Positions 10,071 to 22,800 of a DNA stretch of 64,000 nt are shown here, one piece after another. Source of the DNA: Galaxea fascicularis (Eukaryota > Cnidaria > Anthozoa > Scleractinia > Euphylliidae); the NCBI GenBank assembly GCA_948470475.1, contig OX419339.1, positions 8,339,002 through 8,403,001 on the forward strand. The letters run 5' to 3'. A program made the translations under genes and the position numbers. The notes under the pieces are model-generated. The model did not search any database, was not told where the DNA came from, and saw only the letters and a program-made list of their open reading frames with translations. Each line of letters begins with the position of its first letter. Position 1 is the stretch's first letter.

Positions 10071-13000
10071 TTAGTACCGGGGCTTCTTTGCTGACTTTAT
10101 TCCACCATTCCTTGCTGGAGACGCGGACGGTGAGCCGGATGTTCCCTGTAAAGCAACGAAAAAACGAGTTAGCTGCAGTCCTGACGGTAGTCGAACCAAT
10201 AGTTACACTAAGAGAGGAATATCATCCCTCAAAGGGAAATCTACGGGTGGGATGCTCACAGGAGGTTATAAAATAATGTAGGGTTTCAGGGAGTAATCGC
10301 CGGGCCCGCTCTTTGTTGTTTTTCTGCTCACGGAAAGTGGCCACAAGCAAAGATTCGACCGCATTACATAGCACAAAATATACTGAACCACATTGCAGTT
10401 TGTAATTTGCAATGTTTGAAAGATTGAAGATTCCTCTATTGGGACATCATATAAAAGAAAAATATTCTTCCTCGCCAACAATTATTTGAAAGTTACAGAG
10501 AGCTTTCGAAATCCATCCAAATTCCTTCTTCAGTGATGGCTAATGGTATGTTTTTCGTCTTTTTGTAATAAACATTTGAGTAATTCTTGCCTCGGAATTC
10601 GTTCATCGAAAGAGTTTATTACTGAATGAGATATTGTTCTTTAGATTTTAGTCTTACCTCAAGCTCTCGCAGTCTGTCTTTCATGTTAGCCATTTCAACT
10701 GTCTCCGTTCGCCTTGTTGCTTGTCCCAACTCCACTGTCCTTACTCTCTGTGCGAAGTTGAGGCTGCAAACAGTTTCGCTAACATTCTTTTCAACGGGCG
10801 CGACTTGTACAACCATTAAGGTTTTGGAATCTCCCCCTGCAAACAGTAACGATAGTACGAAACAGTGGCTAATTATGACCTGAACTTAACCATCACTCAG
10901 AGCCTCAAGTGTGTCGGTATATAGCATAAACATCTTCCAAGATTCAACAAACATATCGGTCATTTATGACTAACAGAAAAGAGGATATCCTTAGGACTAC
11001 AGTCACAGCTTATTATGTCTTTTAAAATTCAACGATGCCAGTTATAACTGTGTTAGAAGCAACATCTCGCATTAGATTTGCTGCTATGAAAATTTCTTAT
11101 TATTTTGAATCTGAAGATGGTGAAGTTGAAATGGTCTTGACGCGAAAAAAGAAGTTCCTGATTCGTTTCCGGCTAGAGGGAATGTTTTAGGTGGTATAAT
11201 AATACTGGACTCTGCTTTAAAACGGCAGCCCCGTCCTTTGTAAGTAGACACGCGTTCTGTACATCATTTTATGGTCCTCATGCACGTTTAGCGCGACCAG
11301 ATATGGTACAGAGATACTAAACTTTAAAAGAAGACAGATGACGTGTGTATGATTAAAAAGTTTGAAGGAATTGGTCTCTCTACCTAAATGCAAGTGAAAC
11401 AAGAGCCGTTAAAAGCGCACAACTCACCCAAAGACTCCTGAAGTAGATAAGTCAATTTGGAGTTTCTGTAAGGGATGTGGGAGTTCTTGTTCTTCAAAGA
11501 GTGGATCACATCACCCAAGGATGACAGAGATTTGTTTATGTTCTGTGCCTCTTTCATCCGGGCTCCCTCTGATCCACTCTTCGACACCCTCTCGCTGCCG
11601 GCAAGATCCACTAAATTGAGCTTCCCTGAGGATAAAACCAACAAATGTAAGTATAATGACGATGGACAGGAATGCCCTGCCTTCGCGGGGTGTTGTCTGT
11701 TACAATTTAGAGTTAAATTATTTAATCACTTCAATCTAAAGAACTGGATGCTTCAACTCTTGTTTGCAGATTGACAAAAATATCTTTTTTTATATCCATT
11801 CAAATTTGTACGTTATGCGCATTATTGTATAGTTTTGTTATATTTTATTACGATACACGGAAAATCACAATGAGATATTATGTGAAATGCATTAGCTAGA
11901 TCGTTCATAAAACCTGTTTCTGAAGGTTACCGCGAAAGGAGTGAGGCCAAAGAAAATAGCCCCTCCTACCTAGTTTGCAGGCACTCCACTCAAATACAAA
12001 AGAAATGAGAAAAAGAAAGAAAGGCAAATGCACTGAACTAGTTTAAAATGCATTGGAATTGCAAAACTGCAAAATGAGAAAAAGAAAGGCAAATGCACTG
12101 AACTAGCTTAAAATGCATTGGAATTGCAAAACTGCAAAATGCTGAAAAACTAAACAGTCGCAATCTTGACCATTTTCCAACAGCTAATTTCGCTCCTGTC
12201 AGTTCTACTTCATGTTTTCAAGTTGCAAGCCCTTCAGTTTAACGTTTTTAGTTGTCATAGTCTGCGTGGCTGGCGCTAGAACGGGGAAGGGAAAAGGAAA
12301 ACCAGGCTCGTGCGCGAACCTGGGGGAGCGCTTGAGCGCGCTCGGAGCCTGTCACGCAGGCTAAGTTGTGATGGCTTACGACACACAAGTGCCAAAAAGA
12401 AATTGTCAACAGTAGCGAATCCTACCGGCGAAAATGTGAAGCTTGTGGGATGTGGCTTCGAGTGACAAGAATACCACAAATTAATGTGTCTACGTAAGCT
12501 GAAAGCCGCTCAATGGGCACTAAGGCCAGGTGGAAGCGGGCATTATCCGTTAATTAAATCTACCAAATCCTACCGGTAGTCCGATGGCCTGTGGTCTTGT
12601 TCACTCCGGTAACTGTCACACATAACAGAGCATGAGAACGAGACGAGTGTTCATTCATGTCTGTAATGGCGGTGGCTCGATTGGTTTTGCCGATGGCAAA
12701 CACCTGTCAATCAATCAATCAATAATAATAACAATTATTATCACTGTTGCACGGAGACTAAAACTTGTCAAAGCTGTTCGTGATTCCTACCTCATTCAGC
12801 TCATCCACATCATTGACCTGAATTTCAGTCAAGCCAGGTACGAACAGGCCGTCTCGACCTTGTTTGATCTCTAATTTGGCCGACGGATCGTCGCCCAGAA
12901 GGTCTCGAATCATCTCGTTGTAAATTTCAATGACCGAGACGTTGATGCTGAAATGCCAATCAACACCTCTATCACGAGTTTCGTCAAACAAGAGAATGAG

Positions 13001-16000
13001 AGCTCGCTGATTTATACCGGGATTGCTTGATGGACCCTGAAAAGAGAAAGGAAGGTGTAACGTTATAGCAGTTGTAAGACAAAGATAAACTGCGCGTGGA
13101 TGTTTGCCTTACTACAGCTTTCGTACACTTTTTTCGACCAAAAATTCAAGGACTTCTCAAGGCCTTTCAAAGACACATTTTTCCATTTTTCAAGGACTCC
13201 AAGAGGGGCAAAATCAAGCCAATATAATGCAACATCAGATGCTCGAAGTAGCGAGTACGCCACTTTTCGTCTCAGACACTTGTGAAGCTTTGTTGAGTAA
13301 AATTGGCTACAAATTTCGAGGACTTTCCAGGACCGACTACAATTTTCAAGGACTTTTAAGGCCTTGAATTTTTATTTCTAAATTCAAGGCGTTTCAAGAA
13401 CTTTCAAGGCGCGTGCGAACCGTGCTACTATACGTGATAAGAACAGAAAACGGAGAAAACTGGCTCGAGGAGGGGGGAGAGGGTGAAGCGAGCGAAGAGG
13501 TTGATCAACTTTCCACGACACGTTACATTAATTGTGTTATGTTTTTTTTGCCACTAGCTTGAGTATAAACTGTTTGTGACGTCAAATCAAGAATAGACCC
13601 TCTCCCCTTCTGACTCGGTCGTGTACCAAATGATGCCTACTTTTTCGTAACTTTTGAAGCCTATCAAAAGCCAACATTTAGCAAAAAAAAACAAACAAAG
13701 AAAAAAACACACACACAAAAAAAAAAGAACAAAAAAGGGCGCGATGCCTTTCGAACAGGTGCAAAGATTTATTTCACAGTGGAACCTCGATTTAACGAAC
13801 CTCCATATAACGAAGTCCTCGGTATAACGAACGAAATGATATTCCTCAGCCCGGCCAAAGTTACTGTGAAATGTATGGAGCAGAACTTCGATATAACAAA
13901 CCTCAATGTAACGAAATCCTAGTTATAACAAACACAATCCAGAAGGACCACAGAGGCCCGTTTCACTCATAAACTTACCGGGCCCGAAAAGCCATTTCTA
14001 AAAGTGTGATCTACTTACTCTTAAAAGCTGGTCTTTTACTACGATTTCAAGATAGGAAAGGGTTACTTCGCTGTAAAATTTCAGGCCTGAAAACGAAGTC
14101 GTTTTCAGATACGTAGAAAATCATGGCACCCGAAATAGGGTGTTTCGAGAAACGCACGCCAGAGAGTACGCCAGAGTCGTTTAAGTTTTCAACAGAAACC
14201 TCGTTTTCAGGTGACTTACCTCCATGGTAAAGGTTTTCCCGCTTCCTGTTTGACCGTACGCAAAAATGCAGACATTGTAACCGTCAATACAGGAAACAAC
14301 CAGAGACTTCACCTCCTCGAAAACCTGCAAATCAAAGAGATAAACAGTTTGGAAACTTCCATAACAACCGCAGTTGTGTTCTCTTTCAGTTGGACATTGC
14401 ACAATATGTCAGGCAAATTATCTCGCAGGGATACGAAATGCATAGTGTAAATCATAACTTTGAAACGAAAACAAACAAACAAGCAATTATTATATTTAGG
14501 TTTTTACCTGTTCCTGAGTAGACTCTGGCCTAAAAACTTTGTCCATCTCAAAGGACTTCTTTGACCCTTTGGAAAACACGCTCAAGATAGCATCGTCATC
14601 TTCATCAAACGTTATCACCTTTTCGGCATTTCTTCCACCACCATCTTCCTTGATCACTGGACGAACTCGACAATACACCCTAATGTTGCCCTTTAATTCC
14701 ACGAGTTCGTTGTGAAGCTTCTTCCTAAGCGCCATTTCCTTTTTATACTTCGTTACAAGTTCCTTGTTCTTGTCATCGATCCCTTCGATTCTCTTAACAA
14801 TCTATAAGTATAATGTAAATAAATGTTATTGAAGTCTTGTCAATCGCTCCATTTGGGAGGAGAGCGTGCTTCTGCTTCTTTTTTTTTCTGTAATTTTCTT
14901 GTAAAATGCGAACTGACAAACATCCCTAGCAGAGATGAGAATTAAATTAACTGTAATTTTGAATTCATCCTCCTTAACAATCACGTGAACATCCACTTTA
15001 CAGGACCTTTATAAGTCATCGGCTTTTACTCCTGCTACCCTCCTGTTAGGCAAACGCCATCTCCAGATTTTCATCTAAAAATGCATCTTTCGAAGTCTCA
15101 GCCACTTTAATGTTGATTTTCATTTAAGACATGAACTAAACGTTGAAACAGAAACATCATGAGCGAGACTTTTCTCTGCGGCAGGCATTCTCCACAACTT
15201 GATGCGGATTGACCTTTAGGTACGTTCATCATGCTCGTTAGACAGTACACCAAGCCTTCGGCTAACGCTCAAAACGTCAGTATTTGAATCATTTACCGTG
15301 GCAAATTTACATTATCAACTCCGTTGATAAAACCAAAGTTTCGTGCACAACTCCCTCGCCGACGTAGCACCACAGTTTGTTCAGAAAGTAACCCCGTTTA
15401 AAAAGAATTACAGTTCGCGATCATAATTGAAAGGATTTTTTTTACCTGATTAGCTGCCTCTCGAACCGCTGGTTTTATTCCTGTTCCAAGTTTTAAGCAA
15501 CTTATCCTGAGCTCTTGCTGTTCCCTTTTCAGCTTTTCAATGACAGAGTTCATTTGTTGAAGCTGCAGTGTGACGCATTTTAGTTTTGATCGCATTATGT
15601 TAGACTCTCTTCGAGCTTTTGCTCGCTCTTCATCTATAAGTTTCCGTTTTTCGCTTTCAAAGTCCGTAATTTGCTGTTCAAATTCTTGACCAAGCTGCTC
15701 AATATCTGCTTTATACTTATTGACCTGTTTGAGAGAGAACAAACAATTAATTTCTTATCACGCAAGCTCTGAAGTCAATCCAGGTTTTGCTTGTTTTCAG
15801 AAATAAACCATCTACCCTTTTCGATAAAAGAAAATGGATCAGAGGGAAGAGAAAATATGAATTTTCATGTACTGTGTTATTTCACGTACTACCAACTCGT
15901 TCTTCGTTTTAGTCGTCCAAACAAATACAATCAAAAGAAAGAACAAGCTAGCACCTCAGTCTGCAGATCCTTAATGCGATTTTCCTTGTTTCTTAGCGTA

Positions 16001-17076
16001 GATTCAAGATCGTCCTTGTTCTTCACAGCTTCCTGGAGAGTTCTGCATTCCGCTAAAGCTCTCTGCTCATTCTTGCTACACTCCGTCACGTTTGCCTTTA
16101 AAGACTTGATATCTGACTGAAGAGCAGATACCTGAGAGAAGAGACGAGACAGAAATTCCAATTTAAAAAATCATTCTTTTGATGAAAATTCAATCTCCCG
16201 AATGCCTTATTGGCCATTTCGGATTTGCGCAGGGAACTAGGGCGAGTTCCAAATTTTAACCAATCGATAAACTGACACCTTCACATGAAAGATTACGTCG
16301 AGATAGGTCACTTGACCAAGTTTGATGCCTTTAGGTTGAACGGAGACCAAGTTATGGACTTATCAACACACTTCGAAATCCATACAAAAGTCTCTAATTT
16401 TGAGGCTGAATCCCCCAAGACGGTTAAACTTTTAAAATATTTTTCAGTTTTATGACATCTGTAAAATCCTGTCATGCACCTACTATATGGAAAGTCTATG
16501 GTCAAAATCATTATGTTTGCTCATTTTTAAGAATATCAAAAAAATAATTTAAGAGTTTATAACATTATGGTTTCGGGGGACGCTGTCACTGACATTTGTA
16601 CGAGTTTTGAACCATGTCTCAAGGTCCATAACTTGATCTCTGTTCGTCTTAAAAGTACCAGACTTGGTCAAATAACCAATCTCAACGTGATCTTTTTTTC
16701 AGTTTATCGACTGGTCAAAATTTGCAACTCGCGTCAGATCCTTACGCAACTCTGTAATGGCCAGCGTCAGCCAGTTAAGAATATGACACCATTATGCTTT
16801 CGTTGTTGCTTTCTTGGCATACATGTACCTTGGCATTGTAGTCCGACCTCGTTCTCGATAATATTTCTTCCAGTTCCTTGTTCTGCGTGATCATCCGGTC
16901 AAGTTGCTTCTTGGTTTCTTCAGACACTACCGAAATGGTTCTCGTCTGTAACAAAACAAGAAGATAAGGGGCAGGCGTGGCTCAGTTGGTTAGTGCGCGG
17001 CTTTCGGAGCAAGAGGTCCCTGGTTCGATTTTCGGTGACTTCAACGTCTGTTTCGACTTTCCTCTGATCCGTGTAG

Positions 17077-17112
<36 letters not shown>

Positions 17113-20100
17113 AGAGGGAGGGGGGTAAAGGGCGCACCGTCGGCTTCCATTGATACCAGCCTCGTAGCTGAAGGAACTACCGACGTTAAATAAGGTGAAA
17201 TAAATAAATAAATATAACATTACAAAGTACGGAAGATGCTTGGAGTGTGCCCGTGCCAGTGGAATAGTGACTGTGGAAAGCTTTGTTCACAAGTCGAGCA
17301 TTGCCTTTGACCATACTCTACAAAAAAACAAACTTTAGAATTAAACAGCTACAAGTTTCTACCCAGATGGGCGTGAGAACAGATACATGTAAACTGGCAG
17401 TGGAGGAAACAACCTCAAATAAGCAAGCCATCATTGGGTATACCTAGGATAGTTTTTCCGTTGCCATATTGAGACACAGAAAACCGTAACACGAAAAAAA
17501 ATATTTCTGGAATGTTTATTGTTCTTCAACCAATCAGACGCATGAAGAAACCACAAGGTAAAAAAAAACCAGTAACCACAAACGTGATCGACATTACAGG
17601 TTGCGGTTTGGCCATCTTTAATCTGATTGGTTCTCTTCTGCAAAACAATAGACATTCTTGAAATGTTTCTAGTGTTCACGGTTTTCTGAGTTTCACAGTT
17701 ATTGCTCGCTTGTATGGCAGTTCTCCCTTTTAAATTTCCATGACTACAATTCTTCCTGACTACTCTACACTAATCAACCATACAGAATTTTGTAAACTGA
17801 CCTTTGGAGGAGTGGAAGCTAAATTGGTGTACTTTGCCTCAGCTTCCCTTAGCTTTTTCCTCACCCCAAGCAATTCATCCTCCAGTTGATTTTTAGTATT
17901 GAGGTGAAGTTTGTTTGCACTCTGTACCTCGTGCTCTAAGCTTTGAATCTTCTTTCTGAGATCAGCGTTATCTTCTTGCAACGAAAAGAGTTGTTTGTCG
18001 TTTTCTTTGCTTTTGTTCTGAGGACAGATAAAAATTGAACTGTCTTATGGTCAGGTTTGAGTTTTGGCTCCTGTTCTAGCCAGAGAATATCAGCAAATTC
18101 CCTTTGACTTACACCTGTACCGCTGTTTAAAACTAGTATGTACTGCCTATGAGACGGGGCACCAACCCACAAATCAAAGTTTGAACTTTTCCTTTGCTGA
18201 TACTCACAATGGTTATTAGTGATTGAAACACTGTAGTTGTCACTTCGCTTGATGCAGAAAAGTTGCTGTATTGTTACAATTCAACTTCAATAAGCAAGCT
18301 CTTTGTCAGATAGATACTCATACATGCACAAACATAGCTGGAAAATCAAATTGCAAAAGATACACTAGCCTACCATCTGAGTTAGGAAGTACTTAATACT
18401 CAACTGAATGCAGCCTTTCATTGATTTTTTATTTGGAAAATGATGGTCAGTGTACACAAATGAAAACATTTTTTATATGATCTATGAGACTACCAGGCAC
18501 CACTAAAGACAGCTTTAACACTTACATTGTTTCCTGGCCCAGAGTTCTGTAACTTTATTATCTCGGCTTGCGACTTGCGGAGTTTTGTCTCCAGTTCAGA
18601 GATATTAACTGACAGCTGACTGACATTCTCACTGTGCTCTTGCTTCACTGTCTCTAGCTCTGATTGAGTGGACAGCCATGTTTCATGTATCCTACTTTTC
18701 TCAGTGTGCAGTTCATTTATGGAGTCCACAAGTTTTCTGATACTTGAGGACTTAGTGTTAGTGATGTGTACTGACTGTGAAGGGCTTGAGCCCTTGATGT
18801 GGCTTTCAAGCTCAGCAATTTTACTTTCCTGTTCTTCAATGAGTTCTTCTAAGTTGTGAATAAGTTCTGCTTTCATTGCCAGCTGAGATTCATGGGTTTT
18901 CTTCAGGATCTTTATCTGAGACTTTTTGTTGTTTTCTGCCTTTTGAAGCCGGGACTTGTAGTTAGCAGTTTTGTCTGTCATTGTCTGAAAAATAGAGTTT
19001 TAAGCATATGAAGAATAATTACAGAAAGAAAACTTTAAAGACAAAGAAACTTTTCATTTAAAGCTATTGTCTACAGATTATGTGTACCAGCTTAACAAAA
19101 TTCTGATGACGCTAAACATGGGATGGAAAAGTATAGTGTATGGATAGTATAACTAGGACAAAACATAATTATACTCTTTGCAAAGGATGATACACTCTTT
19201 TCATACACACTCAGGTAGTTACTGGACATTGTCTCTGCTCTTTATAATTATAGCTCGACTGAACATGAACAATCAAAGTCATTTAAAATGTTCTAGACTT
19301 TTACACAATAATGATGAATTGATTCATGGTACAAATCTGTAAGTTCTGTTACTCTAGAAAGGACACCACAGTTGCAATCGTCAATTATAGCAAAACAAAC
19401 CTTGAGCTCCATGAGTAACTGCTCACGTTGCTTATCCTTTTGCTTGATCTCTGTCAGCAGTGCCTTTAACTCAACTGATGTACCTGCAAAAAGCAACACA
19501 ATGATTTCAAATACTACAGGCCTGTTTTGCATTATTAGTTAACATAATATTTATTTATTGTATTATTTCCAATGCTGAATTGGGGAGAAGGAGCATAATT
19601 AAGATCTAATTCTGTAGAGGGTGTATGACAGCTAGCCAACAACTTGAACGTCTGGTAGTCCCCTGAATAAGATGCAAATCTTTTAACTTAAGAAAGTGGC
19701 TTCAATTTTTGTTTTCTTTAACTTACTTCCAGACTATCTTGCCTAAGTGACACAAACAAATGGCTACAATATACTTGTATACTGATCCATGACAGTCCCC
19801 AGCGCTCAACCTAAACTTTTCAACAAACTTGTCAATGGCTAGAGGAGACTAAATATACTCAAGCCAAAATGGTATCATTTGGTGGCCAAGCATGGATCGT
19901 CTCTCAAGACCGATATTGCAATTACTGAGTGTAAATTTAAAGACTTTTTTTTTGCATTCCAACTTGACTCAAAATCGGTCATCATTACTACTACCAAAAC
20001 ATCTTCTATTACAAGTAGCCCACTGAGTGGCTAGCAGTTCTCAAATTTTACTAGCCCAAACCAATCAAATTTCTTCTAGTCCTGAGTTTGTGGACCACCA

Positions 20101-22765
20101 CTAAGGTTGAGCACTGACTCCCTCAGTCTCCCTTCATTAGAAAGAAGACAGTCTACAACACCAAAAAGCTGAATTATTTAATTGAAATGTGCCATTTCAC
20201 AATTATCTCCTTTCACGATCAGCACCACTGTCAAACCGTCATACATGTAGTCAAAACAACCTTCCAATTGGAAAAAGTACTGGATGTTGCAAGATAATAA
20301 TTATTCCTGTAACCTTGAAAAACAAGAGCTACAACGAGTTGCAAAAATACTTGAGACACTGTACGCTATTTGGCCTTGAATGACGTTTCCATGATCTTCC
20401 GCTTTCCCTCCCCCTCCCCCTCTTATCAATGTTGTTAACGGTGCAGCACCATGCTCGAAACTTTGAGGAACAACTTTGAAAGGGGGAGAGGGAGGGGGTG
20501 TGTATTGTATCTCACAGATTTGTTGGCGGCAGCGTTTTAGAGAAAGAAGAGACGTTTTTGATGGCGAATGTCTCAACAATTTTGCAACTGGTTGTCTCAA
20601 TGCTAGTGCACTGTATGGCCACTTTATTAGTTAGGGAATGTGGGCGAGAGCTATTGTAGTTTTTGCTTTTAATGAGGTGTTTAAAACAAATAGGGTTTCA
20701 TTGTCTTACATCACGTGGATTGAAAATGGCCAGCGGATAAAGCTCATTTTGTGCTGTTTATCGTACGACGTAATCGGAGCGTATTTCACTGCTTTTACGG
20801 AGCAAACCCGAAAACATTCTTAAGCTTCGATATAGACTACTTATATAACTCCGTTTTTGCTCTTACGGTCTGTAAAGACGTGATTCTAAGCGATTTACTG
20901 TGAATCTCCGTCAGGCAGGAGGTTTACCTTTTCAAATGACGCCAAAAGCCGACACTAGATTGAGGAGATAAGCTGTTGTTGATGTAAAAGAATTAGCCAC
21001 ATAAACAGACATTCTAATGTGATCGCGTGCCATTAAATCCAGCTGCTTAGAAAACAGCGGCAGAATATATAAAATGAAATGCCAAAGTGCTGTCAATGTT
21101 TTGCATCGTTTATGTTACACTGATTGAAACGTTTTTTACTAATTTCCACAAAGGACTGTTACGAAATTCAACGGTCTACCATTCTAGCACGGTCTACCAT
21201 TGCGTTCACTAAAAAATACATTAAGATATCATATATCTTACTCTTCGATGGTAGACCGTGCTAAAATGGTAGACCGTCAGAAAATCAAAGGAAATGCATA
21301 TTACACTTATAATCGTTTTACCACTGTTCTCGTTTGGTATTTGTCACTATTTAGGATTGGAAAGAAATGATAGTAGCCCAAGTAGTTTTCTCCTAAAGCC
21401 ATTTACTCAAAAAGTAACGCAATCACAGAATGTTACATGACCAAATAGCATGCCAATTGTTCTTGCGTTACAAAATAAAAGGGACGAAATTACCACACTG
21501 TTGTCAGGTGAAATTAATTGCCTAGTAGTCTTGTAGGGCGGTCTTTATGGTCGGCTAAAATCAAATGTAAGCAGTTATGCATTGGCGCGATAGTTTTGTC
21601 AATAATGTCACTTCGCATTGAGCATTGACTATGGTGTGCTCTCTACTGGTAGTGTTAACTCTTGAAAAGTCTCACACCTGTCATAGTCTATCATATCTTA
21701 TAAACGCTTTAAGTTGGGCATCTATGTCTAGACGCCCTAGACGTAAGGCGTCTATTAAGTTGCACGAACAAAAGGAAATAATACACTCCGATTTGTTACG
21801 TCATTAACTGCAAGTTAAGAAAATTCGACGAATTCAAATTTAGTTTTTTGCATACTCTCTGACGAACTAGAGCGTCAATATGTCTAAGACTATAATAAGG
21901 AAATATAGTTCTTCAAAATTAATTGCTAAGCTCCATTGTTGCATCCTTCATACCAGAGAAAACAAAGTTCACTTTTATACCTTAATTAGACAACGAGTTG
22001 CAAAAATACTTGAGACACTGTACGCTATTTGGCCTTGAATGACGTTTCCATGATCTTCCGCTTTCCCTCCCCCTCCCCCTCTTATCAATGTTGTTAACGG
22101 TGCAGCACCATGCTCGAAACTTTGAGGAACAACTTTGAAAGGGGGAGAGGGAGGGGGTGTGTATTGTATCTCACAGATTTGTTGGCGGCAGTGTTTTAGA
22201 GAAAGAAGAGACGTTTTTGATGGCGAATGTCTCAACAATTTTGCAACTGGTTGTAGCTTAAGATTAAGCCCTTTTCTTTTCTTCTAAACTGTGTTTAAGT
22301 AATTATCAATGATTCTCAAACATACACACCCCACGCAACAAGAACACAAACTCTCCAAATTTATAGGTTCTTTAACCCTTTATAAATTCCCTGAAGTGAT
22401 TGACATTTAACTTCTTAGAATACCAATACATTGTCCAACAGATGTGATGAGAACAGACAAACTTATCAGCCAGAGGGTGGTGTCTTGATATAATCCCAAA
22501 CTCTCTTAACTAAAGCACAAGGAACTGCATAGCAGCTAGAAAGGAGAATTGCTAATCAGATCTTTGGAGCTAAAGGGCTACATGGAGAGAGTAGATTCAA
22601 ACTTCTCATAAAATATGTTAGGATTTAAATGGATGGAGTTAGCTTTAAGGGGAGCAGGGTTGGTGCAGTGGTGAGAGCGCTCGCCTTCCACCAATGTGTC
22701 CCAGGTTAGATTTCCGCACTTGGCGTCATAAGTGGGCTGAGTTTGTTGGTTCTCTACTCTGCTCT

Positions 22766-22800
<35 letters not shown>

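Noticed and set aside
16974..17045. tRNA-like sequence with A and B boxes
   Set aside because: The acceptor and anticodon arms do not pair properly, and a SINE body with (AAAT)n tail follows.
20301..20600. Pro-rich ORF, repeated at 21975-22238
   Set aside because: The same sequence occurs in both terminal repeats of the 1.92-kb element; the coding look comes from CCCTCC tracts.
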